Assembly: GCF_023923225.1 (NCBI RefSeq) | Contig: NZ_CP099489.1 | Span: forward strand, 4,340,001-4,404,000 | Source: Ornithinimicrobium faecis | Lineage (GTDB): Bacteria; Actinomycetota; Actinomycetes; Actinomycetales; Dermatophilaceae | Direction of reading: 5' to 3' | DNA length: 64,000 nucleotides | Shown: positions 41,825-50,708 of the stretch, piece after piece | Numbering within the stretch: position 1 is the first letter of the stretch | How the letters are laid out: each line of letters begins with the position of its first letter | Notes under the pieces: generated by a model | Databases searched by the model: none | Told to the model about the DNA's origin: nothing | Seen by the model: the letters and a program-made list of their open reading frames with translations, nothing else | Position numbers and translations under genes: made by a program

Positions 41825-42814
41825 ATGCGAGCGATCACCATCCCCGAGTTCGGCGAGCCCGACGCCCTTGTCCCTGCTGACGTTGACGCCCCCACTGCGG
41901 GCCCCGGCGAGGTCCTGGTCGACGTGGTCGCTGCCGGCGTCAACCGCGCTGATGTGATGCAGCGCAAGGGCTTCTATCCACCGCCCAAGGGTGAGTCGGA
42001 GCTCCCGGGCCTGGAGGTCAGCGGGCGCATCGCGGCCCTCGGCGACGGCGTCGAGGGTTGGTCGGTCGGTGACGAGGTCTGCGCCCTGCTCAGCGGCGGT
42101 GGCTATGCCGAGCAGGTGGTCGTGCCCGCAGGTCAGTTGCTGCCTGTCCCTAAGGGCGTCGACGTCCGGGACGCTGCCGCCCTGCCGGAGGTCGCCTGCA
42201 CGGTGTGGAGCAACGTCTTCCTGACCGCGAACCTCCAGCCTGGTCAACTGCTGCTCGTGCACGGCGGCTCCAGCGGCATCGGCACCATGGCGATCCAGCT
42301 GGCCCGCGAGGTCGGCGCCCGGGTCGCGGTCACGGCCGGCTCGGACGACAAGCTCAAGGCCTGTGCCGCCTTCGGCGCCGAGATCCTGGTCAACTACAAG
42401 GAGCAGGACTTCGTCGAGGAGGTCAAGGCGGCCACCGACGGCGCGGGGGCCGACGTGATCCTGGATGTGGTCGGCGCCAAGTATCTCGACCGCAACCTCG
42501 ACGTGCTCGCCTTTGGCGGTCGCCTCGTCATCATCGGCATGCAGGGCGGGCGCAAGGGGGAGATCGACCTGGGCAAACTGCTCAGCAAGCGCGGTGCCGT
42601 CATCGCTACCTCGCTGCGCGCCCGTCCGGCCGCCGAGAAGACCACCATCGTCGCGGCGGTCCGAGAGCACGTGTGGCCGCTGATCGACCAGGGGCGGGTG
42701 GCACCGGTCATCCACCAGCGCTTCCCGCTGGCGGCGGCCGCCGACGCCCACCGACTCATGGAGGAGAGCAGCCACATCGGCAAGATCCTCCTCGACGTGG
42801 AAAGGACCCACTGA
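41825..42814 (+). CDS. Zinc-free NADPH:quinone oxidoreductase (MDR family)
   Basis: A 329-residue medium-chain dehydrogenase/reductase of the quinone oxidoreductase type. N-terminal MRAITIPEFGEPDALVPAD, NRADVMQRKGFYPPPKGESE, LPGLEVSGRIAALGDGV, and the nucleotide-binding LLVHGGSSGIGTMAIQLAR. GADVILDVVGAKYLDRNLD follows. It lacks the structural-zinc cysteines of alcohol dehydrogenases. GGAGG lies close to the ATG 41825. Only two bases separate it from bpa, so they form an operon; a quinone oxidoreductase gene also lies near the Bpa gene of mycobacteria, from memory (Rv3777/Rv3780). Confidence 0.88.
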   Translation: MRAITIPEFGEPDALVPADVDAPTAGPGEVLVDVVAAGVNRADVMQRKGFYPPPKGESELPGLEVSGRIAALGDGVEGWSVGDEVCALLSGGGYAEQVVVPAGQLLPVPKGVDVRDAAALPEVACTVWSNVFLTANLQPGQLLLVHGGSSGIGTMAIQLAREVGARVAVTAGSDDKLKACAAFGAEILVNYKEQDFVEEVKAATDGAGADVILDVVGAKYLDRNLDVLAFGGRLVIIGMQGGRKGEIDLGKLLSKRGAVIATSLRARPAAEKTTIVAAVREHVWPLIDQGRVAPVIHQRFPLAAAADAHRLMEESSHIGKILLDVERTH

Positions 42815-42816
42815 CG

Positions 42817-43461
42817 ATGAACTCTGAGACGAACACGCCTGGCGAGAGCGACGACACCGGTGCCGACAACCAGAACGGCAACGGCAACCAGAGCGGCGAC
42901 GGCGAGTCCCGCCGCGTTGTGGTGGTGACCCAGGACGGGATGGGCGTTGCCGATCCGGACGCAGCGTCTGGCGCAGACGGCGAGGGCAGGGCCCAGCGTC
43001 GCCCCTCCGAGCTGGTGGAGCAGCCAGCCAAGGTGATGCGGTTGGGCACGATGATCAAGCAGCTCCTGGAGGAGGTGAAGTCGGCACCGCTGGATGAGGC
43101 CGGGCGGGCCCGTCTCGCGGAGATCCACCGGCGCTCGCTGTCCGAGCTGGAGCAGGGCCTGGCACCCGAGCTCGTCGAGGAGTTGGAGCGGATCACCCTG
43201 CCGCTGACCGATGGCACCCCCACCGAGGCCGAGCTGCGCATCGCCCAGGCCCAGCTGGTGGGGTGGCTAGAGGGTCTGTTCCACGGGATCCAGACCGCGA
43301 TCGTGGCCCAGCAGATGGCCGCGCAGCAGCAGCTGCAGCACATGCGGCTGGCCCTGCCCGGCGGCGGCCCCGGCATGCCCGGACAGGGCGGCCCTCAGCC
43401 CGGCGGCCCGCAACCGGGCGGCGAGGGCGAGGAGCCCCCGGGCACGGGCCAGTACCTCTGA
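42817..43461 (+). CDS. bpa: Bacterial proteasome activator
   Basis: A 214-residue homologue of Bpa/PafE, the ATP-independent ring activator of the actinobacterial 20S proteasome. The helical core is highly conserved: LVEQPAKVMRLGTMIKQLLE, EVKSAPLDEAGRARLAEIH, LAPELVEELERITLPL and LRIAQAQLVGWLEGLFHGIQ. The protein ends in GTGQYL, the C-terminal GQYL motif that docks into the proteasome alpha ring. N-terminal ~60 residues and a proline/glycine-rich C-terminal linker are disordered. ATG 42817 follows the oxidoreductase stop; no ribosome site is obvious, suggesting coupling. Implies a proteasome elsewhere in the genome. Confidence 0.95.
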   Translation: MNSETNTPGESDDTGADNQNGNGNQSGDGESRRVVVVTQDGMGVADPDAASGADGEGRAQRRPSELVEQPAKVMRLGTMIKQLLEEVKSAPLDEAGRARLAEIHRRSLSELEQGLAPELVEELERITLPLTDGTPTEAELRIAQAQLVGWLEGLFHGIQTAIVAQQMAAQQQLQHMRLALPGGGPGMPGQGGPQPGGPQPGGEGEEPPGTGQYL

Positions 43462-43555
43462 CGTCACTGCTTGTTCGCCGGTGCTGACGTGCAACAGCGG
43501 GCACCGCTGACCGGTTCTGCACGACCGCACGGCAGGCGCCGCGGGCGCTGCGGGC

Positions 43556-44596
43556 CTACTCGAACAGGATGTATTCCGGCTGCGGCTCAAGGCTGAGGAC
43601 TTCCTCGCCGGTCATGATCGGCCCGAGGACCGCGTCCTCCTCGTAGAACAACTTGAACCCCGCCACCACCTGCTCAGGCGTGCCCTCCATCACCCGGTCA
43701 TAGGTCGAGATCTTGTCCGAGGGCGCACCGATGCCGTCCACCGACTTGATCTCCACCACTCCGTCGTGCGCCTCGAGGTCACCCTCGTCGCGGACGACGC
43801 CGGCATGCACCTGGTGATAGACCATGACCTTCTCCGGCAGCCCGTGCTCCTCCACCAGGTCGGCGAGATACTCGGCCACCTCGTCGAGCTCCTCACCGGT
43901 GGTGCGGCCATAGACCTCACCGGGGACCTGCCCCTCCTCGACGGCCCACTCCGGGTCCAGCGCGACGCCGACGTCGGGCTCGACCAGCCACTTCTCATAG
44001 TGCTCGACCTCGTCGATGAAGTCGGAGCGGCCGGGCTGGATGTTGAGCAGCAGGATGCCGTCGTGACGGCGGGCAGCGTCCAGGTGGTCCTGGATCACTT
44101 GCTCCGGGATGTAGGTGCGATACATCCCGTCCGACCCCGGGCTGGCGTGCACCACGGTCGCGATGAGTTCCAGCACGGGCAGGAGCTCACGATCCCCGGC
44201 ATACTCCTCGCCGCGCTCCTCCATCTCCTCGACCCGCTCGTCGAGGTCACCGATGCCCATCCGGCCCATGCCTGGCGAGCCCGGCAGCCCCGAATAGCCG
44301 AAGAGCCGGTAGTCGGGGAAGATCTCGGTGCCACCCCGGGGCAGCTCAAGGGCCTCGGGCGCCTCCGTCGTCTGGTCCGGCGGCGGCTCCTCCTGGGAGG
44401 CCGAGGGGTCTGAGCTGCCTTCGGTCGGGGCCGGCGCGCTGGTTGGCGAGGAGTCGTCGCTCGCCCCAGAAGAGGACCCGGCCGATGGGGCGTCACTGTC
44501 GGGCGCACCGCCGGAACAACCGGCCAGCAGCACCGCGAGGGCCCCGGCACCGCCCACCAGGGCGTGGCGCCACCGACCTGAGGCGTATGCCGTCAC
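43556..44596 (-). CDS. Putative lipoprotein
   Basis: A 346-residue predicted lipoprotein: signal peptide to lipobox LAGC near residue 27, a Ser/Asp/Pro-rich linker to about residue 85, then a globular domain. The domain includes FPDYRLFGYSGLPGSPGMGR, LIATVVHASPGSDGMYRTYI, GILLNIQPGRSDFIDEVEH, VGVALDPEWAVEEGQVPGEV and KVMVYHQVHAGVVRDEGDLE, which looks like an alpha/beta-barrel glycosidase-like fold, but I cannot name the family. GTG 44596 overlaps the NUDIX stop (GTGA) with GGGAGG upstream, so it is translationally coupled. Confidence 0.75.
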   Translation of the reverse strand: MTAYASGRWRHALVGGAGALAVLLAGCSGGAPDSDAPSAGSSSGASDDSSPTSAPAPTEGSSDPSASQEEPPPDQTTEAPEALELPRGGTEIFPDYRLFGYSGLPGSPGMGRMGIGDLDERVEEMEERGEEYAGDRELLPVLELIATVVHASPGSDGMYRTYIPEQVIQDHLDAARRHDGILLLNIQPGRSDFIDEVEHYEKWLVEPDVGVALDPEWAVEEGQVPGEVYGRTTGEELDEVAEYLADLVEEHGLPEKVMVYHQVHAGVVRDEGDLEAHDGVVEIKSVDGIGAPSDKISTYDRVMEGTPEQVVAGFKLFYEEDAVLGPIMTGEEVLSLEPQPEYILFE

Positions 44597-45105
44597 CTGG
44601 CCTCCCCCACCAGTCGCCCGGGGCGGGGGTCCCGGTCCGCCTGGGCCACCAGCGCCAGGATCCGGCGCGTGTCCAGGTCGGTCTCGGTCAGGTCACTCAC
44701 GTTCCACCACTGTGCCTTGCGGGCCTCGGTCGCCAGCTCCACCTGCGGGCGCACGCTCGCACGCACGCGATAGATGACATCGATCTGCTGGGTCTGCGGG
44801 TGCACGCCGACAGCGAGCGGGTCACCCGGCTCGATGCTCAGACCGGTCTCCTCGGCCACCTCACGGCGCACCGCCTCCTCGGGCCGCTCACCGCGGCTGA
44901 GCAGCCCGCCGGGCAGGGTCCACCCGTGGCGGTGCGGCTGCCACAGCATGAGCACCTCGCCCTCGTGCTCGATCAGGGCTGCCGCCCCCACGGTGTAATT
45001 GGGGGTGCCCGCGCGCACCAGGGTGCGGCTGATCGGGGCGGGCATCATCCGAAAGCCGACCAGGGCGGCCGTGCCCACCTTGCGTCGGAGCACCGACAGG
45101 TCCAT
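44593..45105 (-). CDS. NUDIX hydrolase
   Basis: A 170-residue NUDIX hydrolase. The NUDIX box (G-x5-E-x7-REUxEExGU) is complete: GLLSRGERPEEAVRREVAEE then TGL, near residues 78-100. It should hydrolyse a nucleoside diphosphate linked to another group; substrate unknown. It overlaps the upstream lipoprotein gene (TGATG) and the downstream lipoprotein gene (GTGA). Start ATG 45105 (MDLSVLRRKVG); the first 30 residues include a mildly hydrophobic stretch near VGTAALVGFRMMPAP that could be an interaction helix. Confidence 0.9.
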   Translation of the reverse strand: MDLSVLRRKVGTAALVGFRMMPAPISRTLVRAGTPNYTVGAAALIEHEGEVLMLWQPHRHGWTLPGGLLSRGERPEEAVRREVAEETGLSIEPGDPLAVGVHPQTQQIDVIYRVRASVRPQVELATEARKAQWWNVSDLTETDLDTRRILALVAQADRDPRPGRLVGEAR

Positions 45106-46010
45106 CACGCCGCTCGCAGCGACTCGACGATGGCGATGGTCGTGGGCAGCCCGAAATAGTCGCGGACCAGGACGTTCAGATCCCGGTCGTGCCAGACCTG
45201 CGGTGAGATCACCACGCCCTCGGAGAGGCTGCACGTGGCCCGCCAGGTCTCATAGGTGACGGTGCGGCCAGCCACCTCGGACTCCACGCTGGTCAGGGGC
45301 ATCCCCTCGGAGGCGGTGACCAACAGGTCGACCTCCGAGTCGTCGGGGGTGGGTGGTGGCGCCGTGACCTCCGCCCCATCGTCGGTCAGTCCGTCGTCGG
45401 CCATGCCGTCTTGAGCGTTGTCATCGTTGGCGGCCTCGTCACCTGCCTCGCCGTCAGCGGCCTCGTCGTCAGCTGCCTCCTCGTCGGGGGTCGCGGTGAC
45501 CACGGCAGCATCAGTCGGTTCGCCGTCCTCATCGACCGGGCACGCCAGGGCACCGGGTGTGGAGCGCCACCCCTCAACCTGCCGCAACGAATAGGCCGCG
45601 CCCGCATGGCCCGGGAGCCAGTCGGGACCAACGGCGACGAGCACACCGGAGCAGCCGTCGATCGCCGGTGGCGCGGAGGGTGGGACCAGGCACCACTGCT
45701 GGGGAGCCTGGTCAGTCGGGTCCGGTGGCAGCGTGCGCTCCGCCTCCCCGAGCTCCTGGACCGTCCATCCCTCCGGGAGGTCGATCTCGACGCTGGTGCC
45801 CGGGCCCTCCAGGAGCGTGGACACCATTGCAGCGGTCGTCGGTGCGATGTCGTCCTGCTCTGTGGCGGTGGGCTCCTCGGTCGCCTCCTGGGTGATCACG
45901 GTCGTGCGCCCGGCGCTGTCGGTGGTGGTGACCTCGACGGGCTCATCGTCGCCGGAGCAGCCAGCGCACAGCAGGGCTGCCGTCACAGCCCCCGCCCATA
46001 GACCACGCAT
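45105..46010 (-). CDS. Putative lipoprotein, acidic
   Basis: A 301-residue predicted lipoprotein with signal peptide, lipobox LCAGC near residues 14-18, and a Thr/Glu-rich linker. The mature domain has EIDLPEGWTVQELGEAERTL, QQWCLVPPSAPPAIDGCSG, and a long Asp/Ala-rich low-complexity segment (ATPDEEAADDEAADGEAGDE and following) near residues 175-220. It ends VLVRDYFGLPTTIAIVESL. No named family. First gene of a coupled lipoprotein-NUDIX-lipoprotein operon. ATG 46010 follows from signal-peptide length. Confidence 0.75.
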   Translation of the reverse strand: MRGLWAGAVTAALLCAGCSGDDEPVEVTTTDSAGRTTVITQEATEEPTATEQDDIAPTTAAMVSTLLEGPGTSVEIDLPEGWTVQELGEAERTLPPDPTDQAPQQWCLVPPSAPPAIDGCSGVLVAVGPDWLPGHAGAAYSLRQVEGWRSTPGALACPVDEDGEPTDAAVVTATPDEEAADDEAADGEAGDEAANDDNAQDGMADDGLTDDGAEVTAPPPTPDDSEVDLLVTASEGMPLTSVESEVAGRTVTYETWRATCSLSEGVVISPQVWHDRDLNVLVRDYFGLPTTIAIVESLRAA

Positions 46011-46054
46011 GCGCCCAGCCAACCACACCAGCCTGAGCAGCGGGTCCTCCCGCC

Positions 46055-47752
46055 TCACCCCAGGTCGGTGTGGACCGTGCGACCGGCGGCTCGTCCGCTG
46101 AACAGGCAGCCGCCGAGGAAGGTGCCCTCCAGCGAGCGGTAACCATGCACGCCACCGCCGCCGAACCCGGCAACCTCACCTGCGGCATACAGACCCGGGA
46201 CAGGAGTGCCGTCGGCGTCGAGAGCCCGCGACCCCAGGTCGGTCTGGACACCGCCGAGCGTCTTGCGCGTGAGCACGCGCAGGCGCACCGCGTGCAGCGG
46301 GCCGTGCTCGGCGTCGAGGAAGCGATGCGGGGAGGCCGTGCGGATCAGCTTGTCCCCGCGGGAGCGACGGGCCGCCCGGATCAGCGCGAGCTGCGTGTCC
46401 TTGCCAAAATCGTTGCCCAGCTCGGCGTCCCGCGCCTCGATCATCGCCCGGATCCGACTGGGCTCCAGGAGACGGTCGCCAGCCAGCGCGTTCATCCGCG
46501 CCACGAGGTCCTCGACAGTGTCCGCGCTGACGAAGTCGACGCCGTCGTCGATGAAGCGCTGCACCGGGCCCGGCGCACCGGGGCGGACCCGACCGAGCAC
46601 CTGGGCGATGCTCTTGCCGGTCAGATCCGGGTTCTGCTCCGAGCCGGAGAGAGCGAACTCCTTCTCGATGATCGACTGGGTCAGGATGAACCAGGAGTGG
46701 TCGTGCCCGGTCGCGCGGAGGTGCGCCAGGGTGCCGAGCGTGTCAAAGCCGGGATAGAGCGGCGCCGGCAGCCGGTGGCCCCCCGCGTCGAGCCACAGCG
46801 ACGAGGGCCCGGGCAGGATCCGGATCCCGTGACGCTCCCAGACCGGTGAGTGGTTCTCGATGCCCTCGACGTAGTGCCACATGCGGTCGCGGTTGACCAG
46901 CCGTGCGCCGGCACCCTCCACCAGTGGCAGCATCGACCCGTCGACATAGGCCGGCACGCCGGCCACCATGTTCTCCGCCGCTGGCGGCGTGCCCAACCGC
47001 TCCGGCCACAGGTCGCGGACCATCTGGAGGTTGTGTCCGATGCCACCAGAGGTGACCACGACCGCCTGGGCTGAGAAGGCAAACTCGTCGACGGCACTGC
47101 GGGTGCTGGGGGCACCGCGCTCGGTGCCGTCGGTGGCCAGGACCTGGCCGCGCACGCCGGTCACGGTGCCGTCCGTTGTGACCAACTCGGTGACCCGGTG
47201 CCGACCGGCCAGGGTGAGCCTGCCCTCGGAGGCGGCCCTGCGGCATACGGCCTCAAAGGGGGCGACGATGCCCGGCCCGGTGCCCCAGGTGATGTGGAAG
47301 CGCGGGACGCCGTTGCCGTGCCCGTCCGCGGTGCCGTCGCCCCGCTCGGCCCAGCCGACGACCGGGAAGAAGCGGATCCCCTTGTCGTGCAGCCAGGCCC
47401 GCTTCTCGCCGGCCGCCCACTCGACATAGGCGCGGGCCCAGCAGACCGCCCAGCTGTCTTCGTCCGCCAACCGGTCGAACCCAGCGCTGCCCTGCCAGTC
47501 CCGCCACGCCAGCTCGAGATTGTCCTTGATGCCCATCCTGCGTTGCTCGGGGCTGTCGACGAGGAAGATGCCGCCGAAGGACCACCACGCCTGGCCGCCC
47601 AGGTGGTCGGCCGACTCCTGGTCGACGAGGATCACCGAGCGTCCGGCCTCCACGAGCTCGGCAGTCGCGACGAGACCGGCCAGGCCGGCCCCCACCACGA
47701 TGACGTCGGCCGATTGTTCCGGCGTCTGTGTCTTGGACTCTTGCGGGGCCAC
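46055..47752 (-). CDS. FAD-dependent dehydrogenase (fumarate reductase/KstD-like)
   Basis: A 565-residue flavoprotein of the FAD-binding-2 family. The N-terminal dinucleotide motif is ADVIVVGAGLAGLVATAELV, then LGGQAWWSFGGIFLVDSPEQ, which is typical of KstD-like and annotated FAD-binding dehydrogenases. Later parts include SSLWLDAGGHRLPAPLYPGF and the C-terminal flavin segment VPGLYAAGEVAGFGGGGVHG with RSLEGTFLGGCLFSGRAAG. Substrate unknown; a steroid or acyl ketone is possible. The start is GTG 47752 with GGAG upstream. Divergent from the metallophosphoesterase gene, sharing a small promoter region. Confidence 0.85.
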   Translation of the reverse strand: MAPQESKTQTPEQSADVIVVGAGLAGLVATAELVEAGRSVILVDQESADHLGGQAWWSFGGIFLVDSPEQRRMGIKDNLELAWRDWQGSAGFDRLADEDSWAVCWARAYVEWAAGEKRAWLHDKGIRFFPVVGWAERGDGTADGHGNGVPRFHITWGTGPGIVAPFEAVCRRAASEGRLTLAGRHRVTELVTTDGTVTGVRGQVLATDGTERGAPSTRSAVDEFAFSAQAVVVTSGGIGHNLQMVRDLWPERLGTPPAAENMVAGVPAYVDGSMLPLVEGAGARLVNRDRMWHYVEGIENHSPVWERHGIRILPGPSSLWLDAGGHRLPAPLYPGFDTLGTLAHLRATGHDHSWFILTQSIIEKEFALSGSEQNPDLTGKSIAQVLGRVRPGAPGPVQRFIDDGVDFVSADTVEDLVARMNALAGDRLLEPSRIRAMIEARDAELGNDFGKDTQLALIRAARRSRGDKLIRTASPHRFLDAEHGPLHAVRLRVLTRKTLGGVQTDLGSRALDADGTPVPGLYAAGEVAGFGGGGVHGYRSLEGTFLGGCLFSGRAAGRTVHTDLG

Positions 47753-47781
47753 GGATCTCCTCTCGTCGCCGCCGGTCGGCG

Positions 47782-47795
47782 ACGTTCACGAACGT
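47782..47795. promoter_or_regulatory. Inverted repeat in divergent promoter
   Basis: ACGTTC-AC-GAACGT lies 30 bases upstream of the FAD dehydrogenase start and 32 bases before the metallophosphoesterase ATG. It lies 15 bases before a TAAGAT -10 candidate (47811-47816), which would give the phosphoesterase gene a very short leader. The repeat has a 2-base spacer, unlike the 4-base spacer of an actinobacterial LexA box. Confidence 0.45.
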
Positions 47796-47826
47796 TTCAT
47801 CTCTGGCACCTAAGATTCCAGACGCG

Positions 47827-49434
47827 ATGACTGAAGTGGAAGAGCCACAGCCGCGCGGCACCAACCCACCCCGTCGGTGGACCGGCCTGCTGCGGGTCTT
47901 CGCGACGGTCGCGCTGCTCGCGATCGTGGGTTACATCGGGGGGATGGCCACCACGAACCTCTGGCCGATCACCGCCGAGACGGACAACTTCCGGGCTCGC
48001 GTGCAACTGGCAGCCTCGCCGTTCCAGTCCTCGACCGTGCACGCCCCCACCGTCTTTGGTGACATCGACCTGCACTTCGCGGGGCCGTTGCCGGCGCCGG
48101 GCATCGAGGTGCGGCTGCAGGTCAAGGAGGAGATCACCGACCTGTTCACGCGCGGTCGGGTGGACGTGACCGAGCTGACCCCGAAGGACGGCGAGCTGCG
48201 CGCGGCCATGGACAGCGGGCTGCGCGAGTTGGCGCTCAAGTTCGTCGGTGGTGTGCTGCTCACCCAGGCCGGGATCGTCATCCTCTATCTGCTGGGCCGC
48301 GCACGACCGCCCTGGCGGCACCCCGTGATCGCGATCGGCACGGCCACGGCGCTGGCGGTGAGCGTGCCCTCGCTGGCCGCCGTCAGCACATATCGGACCA
48401 CGAACTTCGCTGCCTATGAGGCGACCAGCCTGCTGGGCACCGTGCGCTCCAACAGCGGCATGTTCACCGACATCCAGGGCCAGGCCCAGCGCGCGACTCC
48501 CTATGTCCAGAACCTGTTGGCGCTCTCCGATGCCCTGCAGAACGAGTTTGTCCCCGCCGAGACCGCAGCGGCCCCCGGTGCCCGGTTCCTGCTCATCTCC
48601 GACCTGCACGGCATGAACTACTACCCGCTGGTCAAACAGATCGTCGAGGACGAGCAGATCACAGCGGTGATCGACACCGGCGACATGCTCAACTTCGGCC
48701 GGGTCGCCGAGGGCGAGATGGCCGGGATGTTCAGCGCGATCGAGGATCTGGGTGTCCCCTATGTTTTCGTGCGCGGCAACCACGACGCACGGTCCCCCAA
48801 CGACGAGGCGCTGCTGCAGCGACTGGCCGAGATCCCCAACGTGATGCTGCTCGAGCCGACCGCCGGAGAGTATGTCGAGGCGGACATCGATGGGGTGCGC
48901 CTCACCGGCCTGAACGACTGGCGCCACTTCGCCGAGGTCAACGACGACTTCGGCGCCCAGCAGCGGGACGCCGCCGACCGTTATGCCGAGGCGACGCAGG
49001 GGTGGCCGCTGCCCGACATCCTGGTCAGCCACCAGCCCTATGCCCTCAGCCCCCTGGCCAGTGATGGCGTCAAGCTCAACGGCCACATGCACGCCCCGCT
49101 GCTGGACGGCAACCGGATCCAGATCGGCACGTTCACCGGCGGCGGGCTGGTCAACCACTTCCAGGTGCCGGAGACCACCGGTGAGGACGAGGAGACGGCC
49201 GGTGAGCTGGTCGGTCAGCCCTATGCCTTCGACATCCTGACCTTCGGCACCGACTGCTCCGTGCAGTCGCTGACCCGTTACACCTACCGCAACCTCGTCT
49301 CTGGCCAGCCGCAGTATGACAACGTCGCGGTGATCAACGGCAACCGCATTGCTGACCCCGCCGAGGAGGGGCGCACGTGTGGGCCCGACCTGGGCGTGAG
49401 CACCCAGCCGATCGTGCCCGTCGCAGACGACTGA
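47827..49434 (+). CDS. Membrane-anchored metallophosphoesterase
   Basis: A 535-residue calcineurin-like phosphoesterase with an N-terminal membrane part. Helices lie near residues 20-40, 138-158 and 165-185. The catalytic domain contains the full motif set: LISDLHGMNYYPL, VIDTGDMLNFG, FVRGNHDARSPNDE, ILVSHQPYAL and LNGHMHAPLLDG. Topology suggests the catalytic part faces outward. Substrate unknown. ATG 47827 has no ribosome site but TAAGAT ten bases upstream, consistent with a nearly leaderless message. Divergent from the FAD dehydrogenase. Confidence 0.88.
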   Translation: MTEVEEPQPRGTNPPRRWTGLLRVFATVALLAIVGYIGGMATTNLWPITAETDNFRARVQLAASPFQSSTVHAPTVFGDIDLHFAGPLPAPGIEVRLQVKEEITDLFTRGRVDVTELTPKDGELRAAMDSGLRELALKFVGGVLLTQAGIVILYLLGRARPPWRHPVIAIGTATALAVSVPSLAAVSTYRTTNFAAYEATSLLGTVRSNSGMFTDIQGQAQRATPYVQNLLALSDALQNEFVPAETAAAPGARFLLISDLHGMNYYPLVKQIVEDEQITAVIDTGDMLNFGRVAEGEMAGMFSAIEDLGVPYVFVRGNHDARSPNDEALLQRLAEIPNVMLLEPTAGEYVEADIDGVRLTGLNDWRHFAEVNDDFGAQQRDAADRYAEATQGWPLPDILVSHQPYALSPLASDGVKLNGHMHAPLLDGNRIQIGTFTGGGLVNHFQVPETTGEDEETAGELVGQPYAFDILTFGTDCSVQSLTRYTYRNLVSGQPQYDNVAVINGNRIADPAEEGRTCGPDLGVSTQPIVPVADD

Positions 49435-49500
49435 ACCCTTTGACGCAGGACGCACCCGACGATGCCCTCCAACGGTCATTGCCGGAGCGGACGGTTGGCG

Positions 49501-49516
49501 GGTGGAATACTCCACC
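49501..49516. promoter_or_regulatory. Inverted repeat and -10 at cysC start
   Basis: GGTGGA-ATAC-TCCACC sits two bases before the cysC ATG. AATACT within it resembles a -10 element six bases from the ATG, so the gene may be leaderless with an operator on its promoter. Confidence 0.4.
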
Positions 49517-49518
49517 GC

Positions 49519-50694
49519 ATGACCTCCGCGCCCAGTGTGACCCACCATCCGTCGGAGTCCGTGCTCGAGGACGTCGAGCTGCTCGCAGCTGGGCTCCTGC
49601 CTGACGAGCTGTCCACCGCCCTGGTGGCCCGCCTTGCTGCCACGCTGTCCGCAGAGTTCCAGGACGCCTCCCAGATCACCCTGGTCGACGAGGAGGGGGT
49701 GCCCGTCGCGGAGATCTCGTCGGACGGCACCGGGTTCACTCCCCTGTCACCACGCAGCTCTCGACCGTTCGGTGCTCTCTCGATCCTCAGCGCGGGTGCC
49801 GAGGCCCTCGCCGGGCAACAGGTCGCTCTACTGGACCGCCCCATGACGCAGGGCGACACCGCCACGCTCCGCGCCGCTGCGGCTCGCGGGCCGGTGACCG
49901 CACTCGTCCTGGCCGGGCCCCAGGGCGCGCTGTCCCCTGATGGGTTGGTCCGCGCATCCCGGGCCGCAGTCGCGGACCTGGCCGACCTCGCAGTGCTCCC
50001 CCGTCGAGCCCCGCAGGACGACCTGGACCGCGCACTGCTCGCAGCCTGCCTCGAGGCGCTCGGCGCCCGGGACCTCATCCCGCTGGAGCACACCGGGGAG
50101 GTGGCCCCGGAGGTCACGGCCCTGCTGTCCCTGCCGACCGACACGGGACTGCCTGGCGCGGTCGTGCTGCTCACGGGCCTGTCTGGCTCCGGCAAGTCGA
50201 CCCTGGCTCGCGCCCTGCGCGAGTCGATCGTGGAGGTGGGCACCCGGCCGGTGTCGCTGCTCGACGGCGACGTCGTGCGCCGCAATCTCTCCGCTGGCCT
50301 CGGTTTCGGGCGGGAGGATCGCGAGCGCAACATCCGTCGGATCGGGTGGGTGGCTGCCGAGATCGCCCGGCACGGCGGGCTCGCCATCTGCTCTCCCATC
50401 GCTCCCTTCAGCCAGACACGAGCGGCCGTGCGGACGATGGCCGAGGACGCCGGAGCCCAGTTCGTCCTGATCCATGTCGCGACGTCTCTGGCGGAGTGTG
50501 AGCGCCGCGACCGCAAGGGCCTGTATGCCAAGGCCCGCGACGGTGTGATCCCCGATTTCACCGGCATCAGCAGCCCCTATGAGGAGCCGGACGACGCCGA
50601 CCTGCGGGTCGACACGGAGGGCCGCTCACTCGAGGACTGCCTGGCCGAGATCACCCAGGTCCTGCGGGACCGCACCATTCTCCCCGCGGACTGA
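49519..50694 (+). CDS. cysC: Adenylyl-sulfate kinase with N-terminal extension
   Basis: A 391-residue protein whose last 185 residues are APS kinase: Walker [18 protein letters not shown] near residue 225, then [20 protein letters not shown] with [30 protein letters not shown] and [16 protein letters not shown]. It phosphorylates APS to PAPS. A typical CysC is about 200 residues; the first ~200 here ([34 protein letters not shown]) are a separate domain, possibly a degenerate ATP-sulfurylase/PUA-like part as in fused enzymes. ATG 49519 is preferred over 49462. TauE/SafE gene follows 14 bases later. Confidence 0.9.
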   Translation: MTSAPSVTHHPSESVLEDVELLAAGLLPDELSTALVARLAATLSAEFQDASQITLVDEEGVPVAEISSDGTGFTPLSPRSSRPFGALSILSAGAEALAGQQVALLDRPMTQGDTATLRAAAARGPVTALVLAGPQGALSPDGLVRASRAAVADLADLAVLPRRAPQDDLDRALLAACLEALGARDLIPLEHTGEVAPEVTALLSLPTDTGLPGAVVLLTGLSGSGKSTLARALRESIVEVGTRPVSLLDGDVVRRNLSAGLGFGREDRERNIRRIGWVAAEIARHGGLAICSPIAPFSQTRAAVRTMAEDAGAQFVLIHVATSLAECERRDRKGLYAKARDGVIPDFTGISSPYEEPDDADLRVDTEGRSLEDCLAEITQVLRDRTILPAD

Positions 50695-50708
50695 TTGGAG
50701 AGCCCGTC

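Noticed and set aside
47782..47795. LexA box
   Set aside because: The arms GTTC/GAAC are in the opposite order and the spacing is 2 rather than 4 bases compared with the actinobacterial SOS box.
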